Assembly (NCBI GenBank): GCA_963546405.1
Contig: CAUUNL010000013.1
Span: 1-30,016 of the forward strand
Length of the DNA stretch: 30,016 bases
Reading direction: 5' to 3'
Origin: Abiotrophia defectiva_A
Lineage (GTDB): Bacteria > Bacillota > Bacilli > Lactobacillales > Aerococcaceae
Part shown: positions 8,463 through 16,251 of the stretch, piece by piece
How positions within the stretch are numbered: position 1 is the stretch's first letter
How the letters are laid out: each line of letters begins with the position of its first letter
The notes under the pieces: model-generated
Database searches by the model: none
Seen by the model: the letters and a program-made list of their open reading frames with translations, nothing else
Told to the model about the DNA's origin: nothing
Translations under genes and position numbers: made by a program

Positions 8463-9190
8463 TCAGTATCCAACACCTTTCCAAATCGTCGTTGTCGGCT
8501 GGCATAGACCGCTAGGGCTTGGTCAAAATCTCCTTCATCAAAATCAGGCCACAAACGTTCGGTGAAATAGAACTCACTATAAGCCGCCTGCCAGAGTAGG
8601 AAGTTGCTGAGACGCTCTTCCCCACTGGTCCGGATAATCAAGTCCGGATTGGCTAATGACCCAAACTTGGCAGTTTCTAAATTTTGGCCAATTAAGTCAG
8701 GAGTGATGTCTTCCGGCTTCAAAGTGCCCTCAGCTACCTGACGGGCTAAAGTCTGAACCGCATGGCAAATTTCGTCTTGAGAGCCATAGTTGATGGCAAA
8801 GTTCAAAATCAGGCCAGTACAATGAGCCGTATCGGCAATAGCTTGCTTGAGGACCTTGCGAGTGGCTTCTGGCAGTCCTTCCAAGTCACCAATGGTCTCT
8901 ACCCGCACATTCTGTTCCAATAACTCAGGCACAAACTTGGCAAAAAACTCCTTAGGCAACTTCATCAAGAAGCTGACTTCTTGTTCAGGTCGTTTCCAGT
9001 TCTCAGTTGAGAAGGCATAGACCGTCAGCATCTTAACGCCCAGTTGATTGGCACGTTTGGTGATTTTCTTAATGGTATCGACACCTTTTTTGTGTCCTGC
9101 TACCCGAGGTAGGAAGCGTTTCTTAGCCCATCGGCCATTTCCATCCATAATGAGCGCAACGTGCGCAGGTACCTTACTTAAGTCAGCCAT
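8459..9190 (-). CDS. uppS: Isoprenyl transferase (undecaprenyl diphosphate synthase)
   Basis: UppS condenses isopentenyl diphosphate with farnesyl diphosphate to form the C55 carrier lipid for peptidoglycan and teichoic acid synthesis. The catalytic motif MDGNGRWAKKR gives Asp16, and FSTENWKRP and RTSGEERLSNFLLWQ are further cis-prenyltransferase blocks. I chose the ATG at 9188-9190 (MADLSKVPAH), giving 243 residues, because AGGAGG lies eight bases upstream; an in-frame TTG seven codons earlier has no such site. It starts the two-gene uppS-cdsA unit and has its own promoter. The usual upstream neighbours frr and pyrH are not here. Confidence 0.96.
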   Translation of the reverse strand: MADLSKVPAHVALIMDGNGRWAKKRFLPRVAGHKKGVDTIKKITKRANQLGVKMLTVYAFSTENWKRPEQEVSFLMKLPKEFFAKFVPELLEQNVRVETIGDLEGLPEATRKVLKQAIADTAHCTGLILNFAINYGSQDEICHAVQTLARQVAEGTLKPEDITPDLIGQNLETAKFGSLANPDLIIRTSGEERLSNFLLWQAAYSEFYFTERLWPDFDEGDFDQALAVYASRQRRFGKVLDTE

Positions 9191-9221
9191 GCCAAGCCCT
9201 CCTGTCTTCAAATTCCACTAT

Positions 9222-9227
9222 ATTATA
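9222..9227 (-). promoter_or_regulatory. Extended -10 promoter of uppS-cdsA
   Basis: On the minus strand TGTTATAAT gives a perfect TATAAT with a TG extension. The -35 region is weak. It lies between the terminator at 9262-9294 and the uppS ribosome binding site. Confidence 0.55.
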
Positions 9228-9261
9228 ACAAACTCTGCCTCTGATTGAAACGATTTAAACT

Positions 9262-9294
9262 AAAAATCCCCTCTGAAACTATCAGAAGGGATTT
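9262..9294 (-). terminator. Rho-independent terminator after the YitT-family gene
   Basis: A 13-bp stem (9264-9276 with 9282-9294, one G-U pair) has a five-base loop. On the minus strand it continues into a run of T. It follows the stop codon at 9300-9302. Confidence 0.88.
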
Positions 9295-9299
9295 GATCA

Positions 9300-10205
9300 T
9301 TAAACAACTGATTCTTTTCTAAAGTCGGCCTGTTGCTCTCGATTTAAGAAATTACCGGTCACCATGGTGGACTGGACCACATTAATGAAGGCCTGGGAAT
9401 CAACTGAAAGCACTGCTTGCTGCAAATCATAGAGTTCATAACGACTTAAGACTACCACTAGGACTTGCTTGGGCTGATGCGAAAAGGCACCCTGTCCTTC
9501 TAAGAGAGTGACGCCACGGATGACCCGCTCCTGAATGGCCTTGACCACTTGGTTAGGGTCTTGGCAAATCACAAAAGCAGTCAAACGTTGCTCACCTGTA
9601 TGGATCGCATCAATAACCATGCCTGCAATAAAGATGGCAATACAACTGTAGAGAGCATGCTCCCAACTATTGAGGAAACCAGCTCCTACTATGACCAAAC
9701 CATTGGTCAGAAAGGACATAAAGCCGACATTGCGGCCTGTCTTCTTAGCAATCAAGAGGGCAATAATATCAAAGCCTCCACTGGACATACCAAACTTAAT
9801 CAAGAGGCCGACCCCGATACCCGAAATCACCCCACCAGCGATGGCAGCTAGTAAGGTATTATCGGTCACTTGTTGAATCGGCACCCAGTTACTAACCAAG
9901 GTGGACAAGAAAATACTGGTCACGGTCAAGATAGAGAAGCGCCGTCCCAAGTAAAGCCAACTCAAAATCATCAAGGGAATATTGAGAATAAAATAGAGAT
10001 TACCGGCCGTTAAGAGATTAGCTAAGGGAGTATCCTTGAAGATGGCTAAGATAATTTGCGCCAAGCCAGGCACGCCATTCGAGAAAATCAAATTAGGGAC
10101 ATAGAACAAGTTGAGGGCAACTGCAAAACAAAGGGCTGAAAGCCATAATACGACACCGGCCAGGATTCTTTGTCCTTGACTGGAGCGAACAAAAGACGTC
10201 AGCAT
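9300..10205 (-). CDS. YitT-family membrane protein (DUF161 plus DUF2179)
   Basis: This 301-residue protein has the YitT-family layout. About five or six membrane helices fill residues 15-210, including Gly-rich segments (GGVISGIGVGLLIKFGMSSGG). A soluble C-terminal DUF2179 domain follows at about 220-290 (GVTLLEGQGAFSHQPKQVL). The biochemical role of the family is not settled; a transport function is often assumed. The ATG at 10203-10205 has GAGGTG nine bases upstream. That site overlaps the end of the preceding gene, which stops six bases before this start, so the two genes are almost certainly translated from one message. Confidence 0.9.
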   Translation of the reverse strand: MLTSFVRSSQGQRILAGVVLWLSALCFAVALNLFYVPNLIFSNGVPGLAQIILAIFKDTPLANLLTAGNLYFILNIPLMILSWLYLGRRFSILTVTSIFLSTLVSNWVPIQQVTDNTLLAAIAGGVISGIGVGLLIKFGMSSGGFDIIALLIAKKTGRNVGFMSFLTNGLVIVGAGFLNSWEHALYSCIAIFIAGMVIDAIHTGEQRLTAFVICQDPNQVVKAIQERVIRGVTLLEGQGAFSHQPKQVLVVVLSRYELYDLQQAVLSVDSQAFINVVQSTMVTGNFLNREQQADFRKESVV

Positions 10206-10211
10206 GAAGTT

Positions 10212-10652
10212 TTACACCTCAGCAGAAGGTCCTAAGCCAGCAGTTAAGGCTTCTACCATATCCTTAGCAATCGCTGAGCCATAGACAATGGTTTCATAGA
10301 GCGGTTGTGGGTCCACGCTAGCCCGCATCAAGTTACGTTGGAAGATTTCCCCATCACCCGCTAAATATAGGGCAAAATAGCCTGTCCGAGTTTCATTTAA
10401 CTCGTTAATCAATTCCAAGGCTTGCGCACGTTGCTTATAGTCTTTCAACATGTGAACGTGACGGTAGATAACTTGGGCATCACAATATGGTAAATCTGAA
10501 TTTTGCACAATGACTTCCACAATCAAGTCACGAACTGGGGTTACACCAAAACGGAAACGATAGAGATGGTGGCCTCCTTCAATCTCCAAGTATTCAGCTG
10601 GGAGTTCTTTTTCTGCAATGAGCTTATCGAAATTTTCCTTAATAATAGCCAT
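10212..10652 (-). CDS. Small soluble protein, YbjN-like (possible)
   Basis: This 146-residue protein has no signal peptide or membrane helix. It reads as an alpha/beta protein with a pattern like the YbjN/type III chaperone-like fold: an N-terminal helix, strands around VRDLIVEVIVQNSDLPY, a helix ending LELINELNETRTGYFALY, then a strand and a final helix (ETIVYGSAIAKDMVEAL). That likeness is from memory of the pattern and is not certain. The start has AGGAGG seven bases upstream. It is the first gene of a two-gene unit with the YitT-family membrane protein. No catalytic motif is seen and I do not assign a function. Confidence 0.75.
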   Translation of the reverse strand: MAIIKENFDKLIAEKELPAEYLEIEGGHHLYRFRFGVTPVRDLIVEVIVQNSDLPYCDAQVIYRHVHMLKDYKQRAQALELINELNETRTGYFALYLAGDGEIFQRNLMRASVDPQPLYETIVYGSAIAKDMVEALTAGLGPSAEV

Positions 10653-10741
10653 AGAGCTTCCTCCTCAATTTGACTTTCAATACTCTTATAGTGTACCACG
10701 TTTGCTAGGACTTTTCATCTCTAAGTAAGGCGACTGTATAA

Positions 10742-10767
10742 GAAAAAGTCCACCATTAGGCGGACTT
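10742..10767 (-). terminator. Rho-independent terminator of yneF
   Basis: A 9-bp stem (10746-10754 with 10759-10767, one G-U pair) has the loop TAAT. On the minus strand it is followed by TTTTTC. It lies 12 bases after the yneF stop codon. Confidence 0.87.
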
Positions 10768-10779
10768 AGATTCTCTTGA

Positions 10780-10995
10780 TTATTGACGAACCTTCATTTG
10801 GGCCATGATTTGTTGAACCTTCTTCTTAGATGGTTTTTGACCCATTGAAGCCATCATTTGCGTAATCATGCGCTCATCAATTGGTGGGTTTTCCTTAAAG
10901 TAATTCATCATGTAACGGCGCGCCATAAAGAAGCCACCAACAAAACCACCGATTAAGGCGACTACGACAATGATTAACCAAATCCATGTTTGCAC
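10780..10995 (-). CDS. yneF: YneF/UPF0154 family small membrane protein
   Basis: This 71-residue protein matches the UPF0154 (YneF) family. It has one N-terminal membrane helix with a Gly zipper (IGGFVGGFFMARRYM, about 15-29). A basic, Met-rich cytoplasmic tail follows, with NPPIDERMITQMMASMGQKP and ending in QQIMAQMKVRQ. The function of the family is unknown. The start codon is GTG at 10993-10995 with AGGAG six bases upstream; the next Met is inside the membrane helix and would destroy it. In Bacillus yneF also lies near ynzC and lexA, and that neighbourhood is kept here. Confidence 0.9.
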   Translation of the reverse strand: MQTWIWLIIVVVALIGGFVGGFFMARRYMMNYFKENPPIDERMITQMMASMGQKPSKKKVQQIMAQMKVRQ

Positions 10996-11062
10996 TGCCT
11001 TCTCCTCACTTTCTTTTCATATTACTCTTCTATTTTACACAACTTTCCGTCAAAAGCCTAGT

Positions 11063-11314
11063 CTAATCTTCTAAATGACGGTTATGAATTTTCTTTTCTT
11101 TTTGAATTTGTTTGAGTTTGTCAGGAGTCACATCGGTCCCCTCTTGGTCGACAATCTTCATACCCTCAATGTGATTGCGCATGCCATGACGCAAGCTAGC
11201 TAAGTATTCTTGACGTAAAGTCGCTTGTTCTTGGGCTTCTTCAGGGCTTAAACCCTCACTTTTCTTCTTACGCGCTAGAGCATTAATACGCTCAATTTTC
11301 TCTGGTGATAACAT
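11063..11314 (-). CDS. ynzC: DUF896 protein YnzC (UPF0291)
   Basis: This 83-residue, highly charged helical protein matches the DUF896/UPF0291 family: MLSPEKIERINALARKKKSE at the start, then LRQEYLASLRHGMRNHIEGM and DVTPDKLKQIQ. The family is conserved in Firmicutes, and its molecular role is not established. In B. subtilis the gene is the third of the SOS-controlled yneA-yneB-ynzC operon, divergent from lexA. Here it faces lexA directly, with no yneA or yneB between. The ATG at 11312-11314 has GGAGGTG five bases upstream, and the SOS box begins one base beyond that site. Confidence 0.92.
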   Translation of the reverse strand: MLSPEKIERINALARKKKSEGLSPEEAQEQATLRQEYLASLRHGMRNHIEGMKIVDQEGTDVTPDKLKQIQKEKKIHNRHLED

Positions 11315-11326
11315 TTGACACCTCCA

Positions 11327-11340
11327 CGAACATTCGTTTG
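11327..11340. promoter_or_regulatory. LexA (SOS) box between ynzC and lexA
   Basis: CGAACATTCGTTTG matches the Firmicute SOS box CGAACRNRYGTTYC at 12 of 14 positions and is a near-palindrome. It touches the -35 region of lexA and abuts the ynzC ribosome binding site, so LexA bound here could repress both genes. Confidence 0.85.
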
Positions 11341-11358
11341 CATTTTGGTTGATAAGTG

Positions 11359-11367
11359 TGCTATAAT
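11359..11367 (+). promoter_or_regulatory. Extended -10 promoter of lexA
   Basis: TGCTATAAT gives a perfect TATAAT (11362-11367) with a TG extension. A partial -35 (TTGCAT, 11338-11343, 18-base spacer) overlaps the SOS box, fitting LexA autorepression. The reverse complement of the same bases reads TATTAT (11363-11368), a possible -10 for the divergent ynzC. Confidence 0.7.
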
Positions 11368-11395
11368 AGGCTTAAGATATAAGGAAGGTGAGGAC

Positions 11396-12013
11396 ATGAC
11401 GACATTATCCACTAAACAATTAACCATACTCTCATGTATCCATGAGGCCATTGAAGCCAACGGCTATCCCCCTACTGTGCGGGAAATCGGTGCAGCAGTA
11501 GGACTTGCTTCTACTTCAACCGTACACGGCCATTTAGCACGTTTAGAACGAGCTGGTTACATTATTCGTGACGCTAGCAAAACGCGGGCCATCGAACTTT
11601 CTCCCCTAGCTCAGGAAGCCTTGGGCATCCAACCCCAACAAATTCCTTTACTAGGTCAAGTTGCCGCAGGTGCGCCTATTTTGGCCATTGAACATGCCAC
11701 AGATTACTACCCTATTCCACCTGGCCTAGAGCGCTATGAACCTAGCGAACTCTTCATGCTCGAGATCAAGGGTGAGTCCATGATTAATATTGGGATTCTG
11801 GATGGGGACTATATTACAGTCCGCCGTCAAGCCAGCGCCAATAATGGCGATGTCGTGGTTGCCATGACCGAGGATAATGAAGCCACCTGTAAGACCTTCT
11901 TCAAGAAGTCCGATCACGTCATCTTACGACCAGAAAATGACCACATGGACGATATCATTCTGCCTCAGGTCACCATCCTGGGTAAGGTTGTCTCCCTCTA
12001 CCGTTATTTCTAA
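11396..12013 (+). CDS. lexA: LexA SOS repressor
   Basis: LexA represses DNA-damage genes and cleaves itself when RecA is activated. Residues 1-65 form a winged helix-turn-helix with the recognition helix around ASTSTVHGHLARLE (38-51). The self-cleavage site is Ala91-Gly92 in QVAAGAP. The catalytic pair is Ser128 (KGESM) and Lys166 (ATCKTFF). I chose the ATG at 11396 because GGTGAGG lies just upstream and the resulting 205 residues equal the length of B. subtilis LexA; the frame is open 27 codons further upstream, across the promoter and SOS box. It is the only complete plus-strand gene in the window and ends in its own terminator. Confidence 0.97.
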   Translation: MTTLSTKQLTILSCIHEAIEANGYPPTVREIGAAVGLASTSTVHGHLARLERAGYIIRDASKTRAIELSPLAQEALGIQPQQIPLLGQVAAGAPILAIEHATDYYPIPPGLERYEPSELFMLEIKGESMINIGILDGDYITVRRQASANNGDVVVAMTEDNEATCKTFFKKSDHVILRPENDHMDDIILPQVTILGKVVSLYRYF

Positions 12014-12026
12014 GTCTCTTATAGCC

Positions 12027-12060
12027 ATGCCCTCAGTCTAAGACTGGGGGCATATTTTTG
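12027..12060 (+). terminator. Rho-independent terminator of lexA
   Basis: A 12-bp stem (12027-12038 with 12042-12053, one G-U pair) has the loop TAA and is followed by ATTTTTG. No T run follows it on the minus strand, so it is oriented for lexA and not for apt. Confidence 0.9.
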
Positions 12061-12066
12061 ATGCTT

Positions 12067-12579
12067 TTAGTATTGCATTAAAGCCTTGTAGTCATAGCCT
12101 GCTAATTTTTCTTTCCCGTTTAAGTCAACGAGTTCAATTAGGAAGGCACAACCAACGACAACGCCGCCTAATTTCTCAACTAGGTCGATAGAGGCTTTAA
12201 TGGTCCCACCTGTTGCCAAGAGGTCATCGGTGATGAGGACACGTTGGCCTGGTTTAATGGCGTCTTCGTGCATAGTTAAAGTTGCGGTGCCATACTCCAA
12301 CTCATAGTCTACGTCAACCGTCGGACGAGGCAATTTGCCTTTCTTACGAACTGGGGCAAAACCAATCTCTAATTCATAGGCAACTGGGCAGCCTACGATA
12401 AAGCCACGCGCTTCTGGACCTACAATCACATCTACTTGTAATTCACGTGCGTAGTCCACTAATTGTTTAACTGATTCGTGGTAAGCTGGACCGTCTGCCA
12501 TGAGAGGGGTAATATCACGGAAGACAATCCCTTCTTTTGGATAGTCCATGACTTTAGCAATATAATTCTTCAATTCCAT
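12067..12579 (-). CDS. apt: Adenine phosphoribosyltransferase
   Basis: Apt salvages adenine to AMP using PRPP. The 170-residue length is typical. The PRPP-binding loop VLITDDLLATGGTIKA lies at about 114-129, and an adenine-pocket segment (PEARGFIVG) near 55-63. The ATG at 12577-12579 has AGGAG ten bases upstream, formed by the last codons of recJ, which stops six bases before. recJ-apt adjacency is common in Firmicutes. It is the last gene of the long minus-strand run and converges on lexA. Confidence 0.97.
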   Translation of the reverse strand: MELKNYIAKVMDYPKEGIVFRDITPLMADGPAYHESVKQLVDYARELQVDVIVGPEARGFIVGCPVAYELEIGFAPVRKKGKLPRPTVDVDYELEYGTATLTMHEDAIKPGQRVLITDDLLATGGTIKASIDLVEKLGGVVVGCAFLIELVDLNGKEKLAGYDYKALMQY

Positions 12580-12585
12580 TATGAC

Positions 12586-14913
12586 TTAACTCCTAATTCT
12601 TTTAACATATTCTTTTATTTGGTCGAGGGTGGCAAAGACTAAGGCTTCTTCGCTGTCCATAGCCGCTTGATAAGCACGGTAGGCAGCCGTTTCTTCCAAG
12701 TTAGTGTTCTGATGGCGACTAGCCTCTTGGACAGCCACTTGCCCCTCTTGAATTGATACAAAGCCTGCTTCATAGAAAACATGAAACATTAATTTGAGTT
12801 GAACTGGATTAATGGCCAGTCCTTGGCTGATGTCAGCTAACCTAGCCCGCAAATTGAAGGGCTCCTGGCTGACTAACCAGCGATAAAGCTTAGCGAAATC
12901 AGCCCTTTGTGGCAGACCTGCCAAATACTTAGATTCTTGGGCATAGAGCACCAAGTAGAAGGCCTGCCAGTCCTGACCAAGCACTAGTTGGTCCAAGTCC
13001 GACATTTGCTTGGGTGGCTCTAAAAGTACAAGCCCCTGATAATTGGCTAGATTGGCCTCTTGGGCTTCTTGGTAGGTCATCAGGCCAGAACCAGGCTGAA
13101 GGCGAGAAGAAACTTGAGCCTTAACTGCCTCACGCTGACATACATAGACCACTTGATCCAGCTGCCAGAGACGACCTTGTTGGCCACTTGCCCGCCAATC
13201 ATACCAGGCAGCACCTGAGACTCCAATATCAGACAGGAGTAGCTGAGGGCTGATTCGATTTTGCCATTTGTTCAAATCCAAATGACCTACGGCTGTCAGG
13301 CTATCTCCCACTTGTCGATCGCGCATGCGATCAGCAAACTCAAAGCCAATGGCATTGAGCTCTTGCCCATCCTGGCCTAGGACTAGCTTAGCATGCTGGC
13401 CATTAGTCCCAATCAAACGCATTTGGTTGATCTTGGCCTCCTCAATGGCAAAGACTGGCTTGTCATTATCCATACCGAAAGGACCCAGTAACTGAACTTC
13501 TTGAATGAAATCAGTCCCTACTTCCCCTAGCTTTAAAGATAAATCAATGGTCAGTGGCGCTTTCCTCGTCCCAATTTCGGCTTGAACTTGCGCCTTAGCC
13601 TGCAAGGCTGAAACAAATTCTTGCCAATGATCTTGGGCAACGGTCATACCAGCTGCTTGGGCATGACCACCAAATTGGGCCAGATGCTCCTTAATATCGG
13701 TCAACCAGTCAAAGAGATGGACAGCTTCTGTAGAGCGGCCACTTCCCTTGTATTGACCTTTATCAGCCTGATACTGGAAGATTAGGGCTGGACGTTGGTA
13801 GTGTTCGCTCAAGCGACCGGCCACAATCCCAACAACCCCAGCTGGCCAGCTAGGGTCTGACTCAATAATGATATCAGGAATTGGCCCCTGTTCCAGTCTT
13901 TGGCTGACCTGATCCATAATATTAGCCACCAGGTCCTTACGTTCCTGGTTTTTTTCGTTAATTAAGGCTAATAGTTCTTGGGCTTCTTCCTCATCCTGGG
14001 TTTTGAGCAGTTCCAAGGCTGGCGTCGGGTCGCCCAAACGGCCAATAGCATTAAGCCGAGGCCCGATGGTAAAACCAATTGTATCGGCCGTCATGTTTTC
14101 CATATCGACTTGCTCTTCTTCCAGCATTAATCGCAAACCGATACGCATGGTATCGCGCATGAGCTGGAGACCACTCAGAACAATGGTCCGATTTTCGTCA
14201 CGCAGGGAGACCACATCACTGACCGTCCCAATAGCTGCTAATTCCACTAACTCAGTTGGTACTTCGCCTAATAAGGCTGTGGCCAACTTCAGGGCCACCC
14301 CTGCCCCACTCAAATCTGGGAAGGGGTAATGGCCTTGTGGATGTCTGGGGTGAACCACAGCATAGGCTGAAGGCAAGGTGGCTTGGACCTCATGGTGGTC
14401 TGTGACAATGACATCCACACCCGCTTGCATAGCCCATTCGATGGCTTCAAAACCTGCCACCCCATTATCGCAAGTCAAAATCAACTGAACACCTTGGTCG
14501 ACAAAGTCCTGGTAGCGAGCCAAATTAGGCCCATAACCATCTACCAACCGATTGGGAACATAGTAAATGACCCGGGCACCCAACATCTCCAAGGTCTCAT
14601 AGAGAATCAAGGTTGAGGTAATGCCGTCAGCATCGTAGTCACCGTAAATCAAAATAAGTTCTTGGTCCTCGATGGCTGCCTGGATTCTTTCCACTGCGCG
14701 GTCCATATCATAGAGTAGGAAGGTATCGTGGAAAGTTTGGGGCATCTGATTGGTCGCGTCCTTGATTTCTTCCAAGGTCTCAAGTCCACGCGCCAAACAT
14801 AGCCGCAGAAAAGTGTCACTATAGCCTAACCCGGCTTGCTGCCATTCAGCCACCTTAGCTTGCACATCATCTGGCAAGCCTCGGTAGTGCCACTCATAGT
14901 GTGTCAAGTTCAT
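12586..14913 (-). CDS. recJ: Single-stranded-DNA-specific exonuclease RecJ
   Basis: RecJ degrades single-stranded DNA 5' to 3' in recombination and mismatch or base-excision repair. The DHH phosphoesterase motifs are clear: YGDYDADGITS (90-100) and TDHHEV (171-176), with SGAGVALKLA (about 202-211) and IGPRLNAIGRLGDP following. A DHHA1 domain with GGHAQAAGM lies near 415. At 775 residues it is the long Firmicute form, with about 200 extra residues after the core compared with the E. coli enzyme (577). Start at 14913, three bases after the LapA-like gene, with a purine-rich GAGGGGG site formed by the end of that gene. Confidence 0.96.
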   Translation of the reverse strand: MNLTHYEWHYRGLPDDVQAKVAEWQQAGLGYSDTFLRLCLARGLETLEEIKDATNQMPQTFHDTFLLYDMDRAVERIQAAIEDQELILIYGDYDADGITSTLILYETLEMLGARVIYYVPNRLVDGYGPNLARYQDFVDQGVQLILTCDNGVAGFEAIEWAMQAGVDVIVTDHHEVQATLPSAYAVVHPRHPQGHYPFPDLSGAGVALKLATALLGEVPTELVELAAIGTVSDVVSLRDENRTIVLSGLQLMRDTMRIGLRLMLEEEQVDMENMTADTIGFTIGPRLNAIGRLGDPTPALELLKTQDEEEAQELLALINEKNQERKDLVANIMDQVSQRLEQGPIPDIIIESDPSWPAGVVGIVAGRLSEHYQRPALIFQYQADKGQYKGSGRSTEAVHLFDWLTDIKEHLAQFGGHAQAAGMTVAQDHWQEFVSALQAKAQVQAEIGTRKAPLTIDLSLKLGEVGTDFIQEVQLLGPFGMDNDKPVFAIEEAKINQMRLIGTNGQHAKLVLGQDGQELNAIGFEFADRMRDRQVGDSLTAVGHLDLNKWQNRISPQLLLSDIGVSGAAWYDWRASGQQGRLWQLDQVVYVCQREAVKAQVSSRLQPGSGLMTYQEAQEANLANYQGLVLLEPPKQMSDLDQLVLGQDWQAFYLVLYAQESKYLAGLPQRADFAKLYRWLVSQEPFNLRARLADISQGLAINPVQLKLMFHVFYEAGFVSIQEGQVAVQEASRHQNTNLEETAAYRAYQAAMDSEEALVFATLDQIKEYVKRIRS

Positions 14914-14916
14914 GCT

Positions 14917-15438
14917 CTACCCCCTCGAAACCTGAGGATCCTCATCATCTTGCAAACTCTCTTCAAATTCATCTACACTGTCTTCAAGCTCTTGGGCTGA
15001 TTGGTCCAAATCAGCCTCTAAGTCACTGGACTCTTCTTCTTGCGATTGGCTTTGAGCCTGAGATTCAAGCTGTGCCTTCAAATCAGCCATGGCTTTTTGA
15101 AGACTGGCAATTTCTTGATTCTTTTCTTCAAGATTGGCCTGATATTGGGCTTCTAATTCCGCCTTAGTTGTTTCAAAACTAGACTGTTCTTTACTAAGGG
15201 CTTCGCGCTCCTTATTCAAGTTCTTAATGGCGGTACGATTGGCCATGTGACTAGATAAAGAAGACAAGAAACCAATTAAGAGACCAAAGAGAATCGAAAT
15301 CAATAAGACTAAGACCATAGGCATCTGAGCTTGGAAGAAGAGGAAGGTTACCTGCACGTTGTTAACGTTCTGTAAGGCGAAGATCACCACTAGAATAACC
15401 GCACAGACACCTAAAATTAATTTCCATTGTTGACGCAT
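14917..15438 (-). CDS. LapA-domain (DUF1049) membrane protein with acidic coiled-coil tail
   Basis: Two membrane helices (about 6-23 and 40-61) flank a conserved segment, FALQNVNNVQVTFLF, which identifies the LapA/DUF1049 family. Beyond the second helix a cytoplasmic coiled coil (about 70-130) and a very acidic tail (about 135-170, runs of Glu, Asp and Ser) extend the protein to 173 residues, longer than the usual 90-120. In E. coli, LapA and LapB help control LPS synthesis, but a Gram-positive has no LPS, so only the fold is inherited. AGGAGG eight bases upstream of the ATG overlaps the end of the preceding dehydrogenase gene. Function here is unknown. Confidence 0.85.
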   Translation of the reverse strand: MRQQWKLILGVCAVILVVIFALQNVNNVQVTFLFFQAQMPMVLVLLISILFGLLIGFLSSLSSHMANRTAIKNLNKEREALSKEQSSFETTKAELEAQYQANLEEKNQEIASLQKAMADLKAQLESQAQSQSQEEESSDLEADLDQSAQELEDSVDEFEESLQDDEDPQVSRG

Positions 15439-15441
15439 GGA

Positions 15442-16251
15442 CTATTCCTCCTTCAAATTAAACAAGCGGGCGGCTAAGAAATCTCCAGCCTGTGGGAATA
15501 AGCCATAGAGCTTTGAAGCAAAGGCTAACTGCCAAGGCAGATTTAATTCTCGTTTGACATGCTTGCGTTTCATATTGGCTACAATGCGACTAGCCAGCTC
15601 ATCTGCTTCAAGACTGAAGGCCTCGACTACTTGGGCGTAGGCTAGCATTTGTGGCGAACGATCGAAGAAAGCTGTCTTAACTGGGCCTGGGTTGATGGTG
15701 GAGACTTGAATAGGTGTCTCATAGAGTTCTAGTCTCAAGGCGTCAGCATAAGCGATAATAGCCGCCTTAGACGCTGCATAAGCGCTAGTCATAGCGGTCG
15801 GGATTTTCCCTGCAATAGAGCCTACTAAGTGAATTTGACCTGGACCACCTTGGTTTAACTGCTGGATGGCCACCAACTGGCTCAAGTACATCATGCCGAA
15901 GACATTGACTTGAAACATATCCACCACTTGCTGAGGTTGATTTTCCGAGAAGACTTGGAAGTCGCCGTAACCCGCATTACTGAAGAGAATGTCAATACGA
16001 CCAAAGGCTTCAAGTGTCGCCTCAACTAGTGTCTCAATAGCGTGAGGCTGAGACATATCCGTTACTTGAACTAGAACCTCTGTCCCCCACTGCTCTTCTA
16101 GTTCCTGAGCAAGGGCCTGCAAGCGGTCCTGACGTCTGGCAGCCAATACTAACTTACAGCCTTCTTGGGCCAATTGGTTGGCCACAGCTTGTCCAATACC
16201 ACTAGTCGCACCCGTGATGATCACGACTTGCTTATCTAAGTTTCTGTACAT
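15442..16251 (-). CDS. Short-chain dehydrogenase/reductase (YqjQ-like)
   Basis: This is a classical SDR of 269 residues. The nucleotide-binding motif TGATSGIG is at 13-20 and NAG at 92-94. The catalytic triad is Ser145, Tyr158 and Lys162 (SAYAASK). An Arg pair after the second strand (AARRQDR) suggests NADP preference. The substrate cannot be read from sequence. The ATG at 16249-16251 lies inside the end of rnz (16-base overlap), with AGGAGG nine bases upstream in the rnz coding region. An SDR next to rnz and recJ is a recurring arrangement in Firmicutes. Confidence 0.92.
   Translation of the reverse strand: MYRNLDKQVVIITGATSGIGQAVANQLAQEGCKLVLAARRQDRLQALAQELEEQWGTEVLVQVTDMSQPHAIETLVEATLEAFGRIDILFSNAGYGDFQVFSENQPQQVVDMFQVNVFGMMYLSQLVAIQQLNQGGPGQIHLVGSIAGKIPTAMTSAYAASKAAIIAYADALRLELYETPIQVSTINPGPVKTAFFDRSPQMLAYAQVVEAFSLEADELASRIVANMKRKHVKRELNLPWQLAFASKLYGLFPQAGDFLAARLFNLKEE

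Noticed and set aside
11315..11395. N-terminal extension of LexA by 27 residues
   Set aside because: It would cover the SOS box, the promoter and the LexA ribosome binding site; the shorter form has the exact length of B. subtilis LexA.
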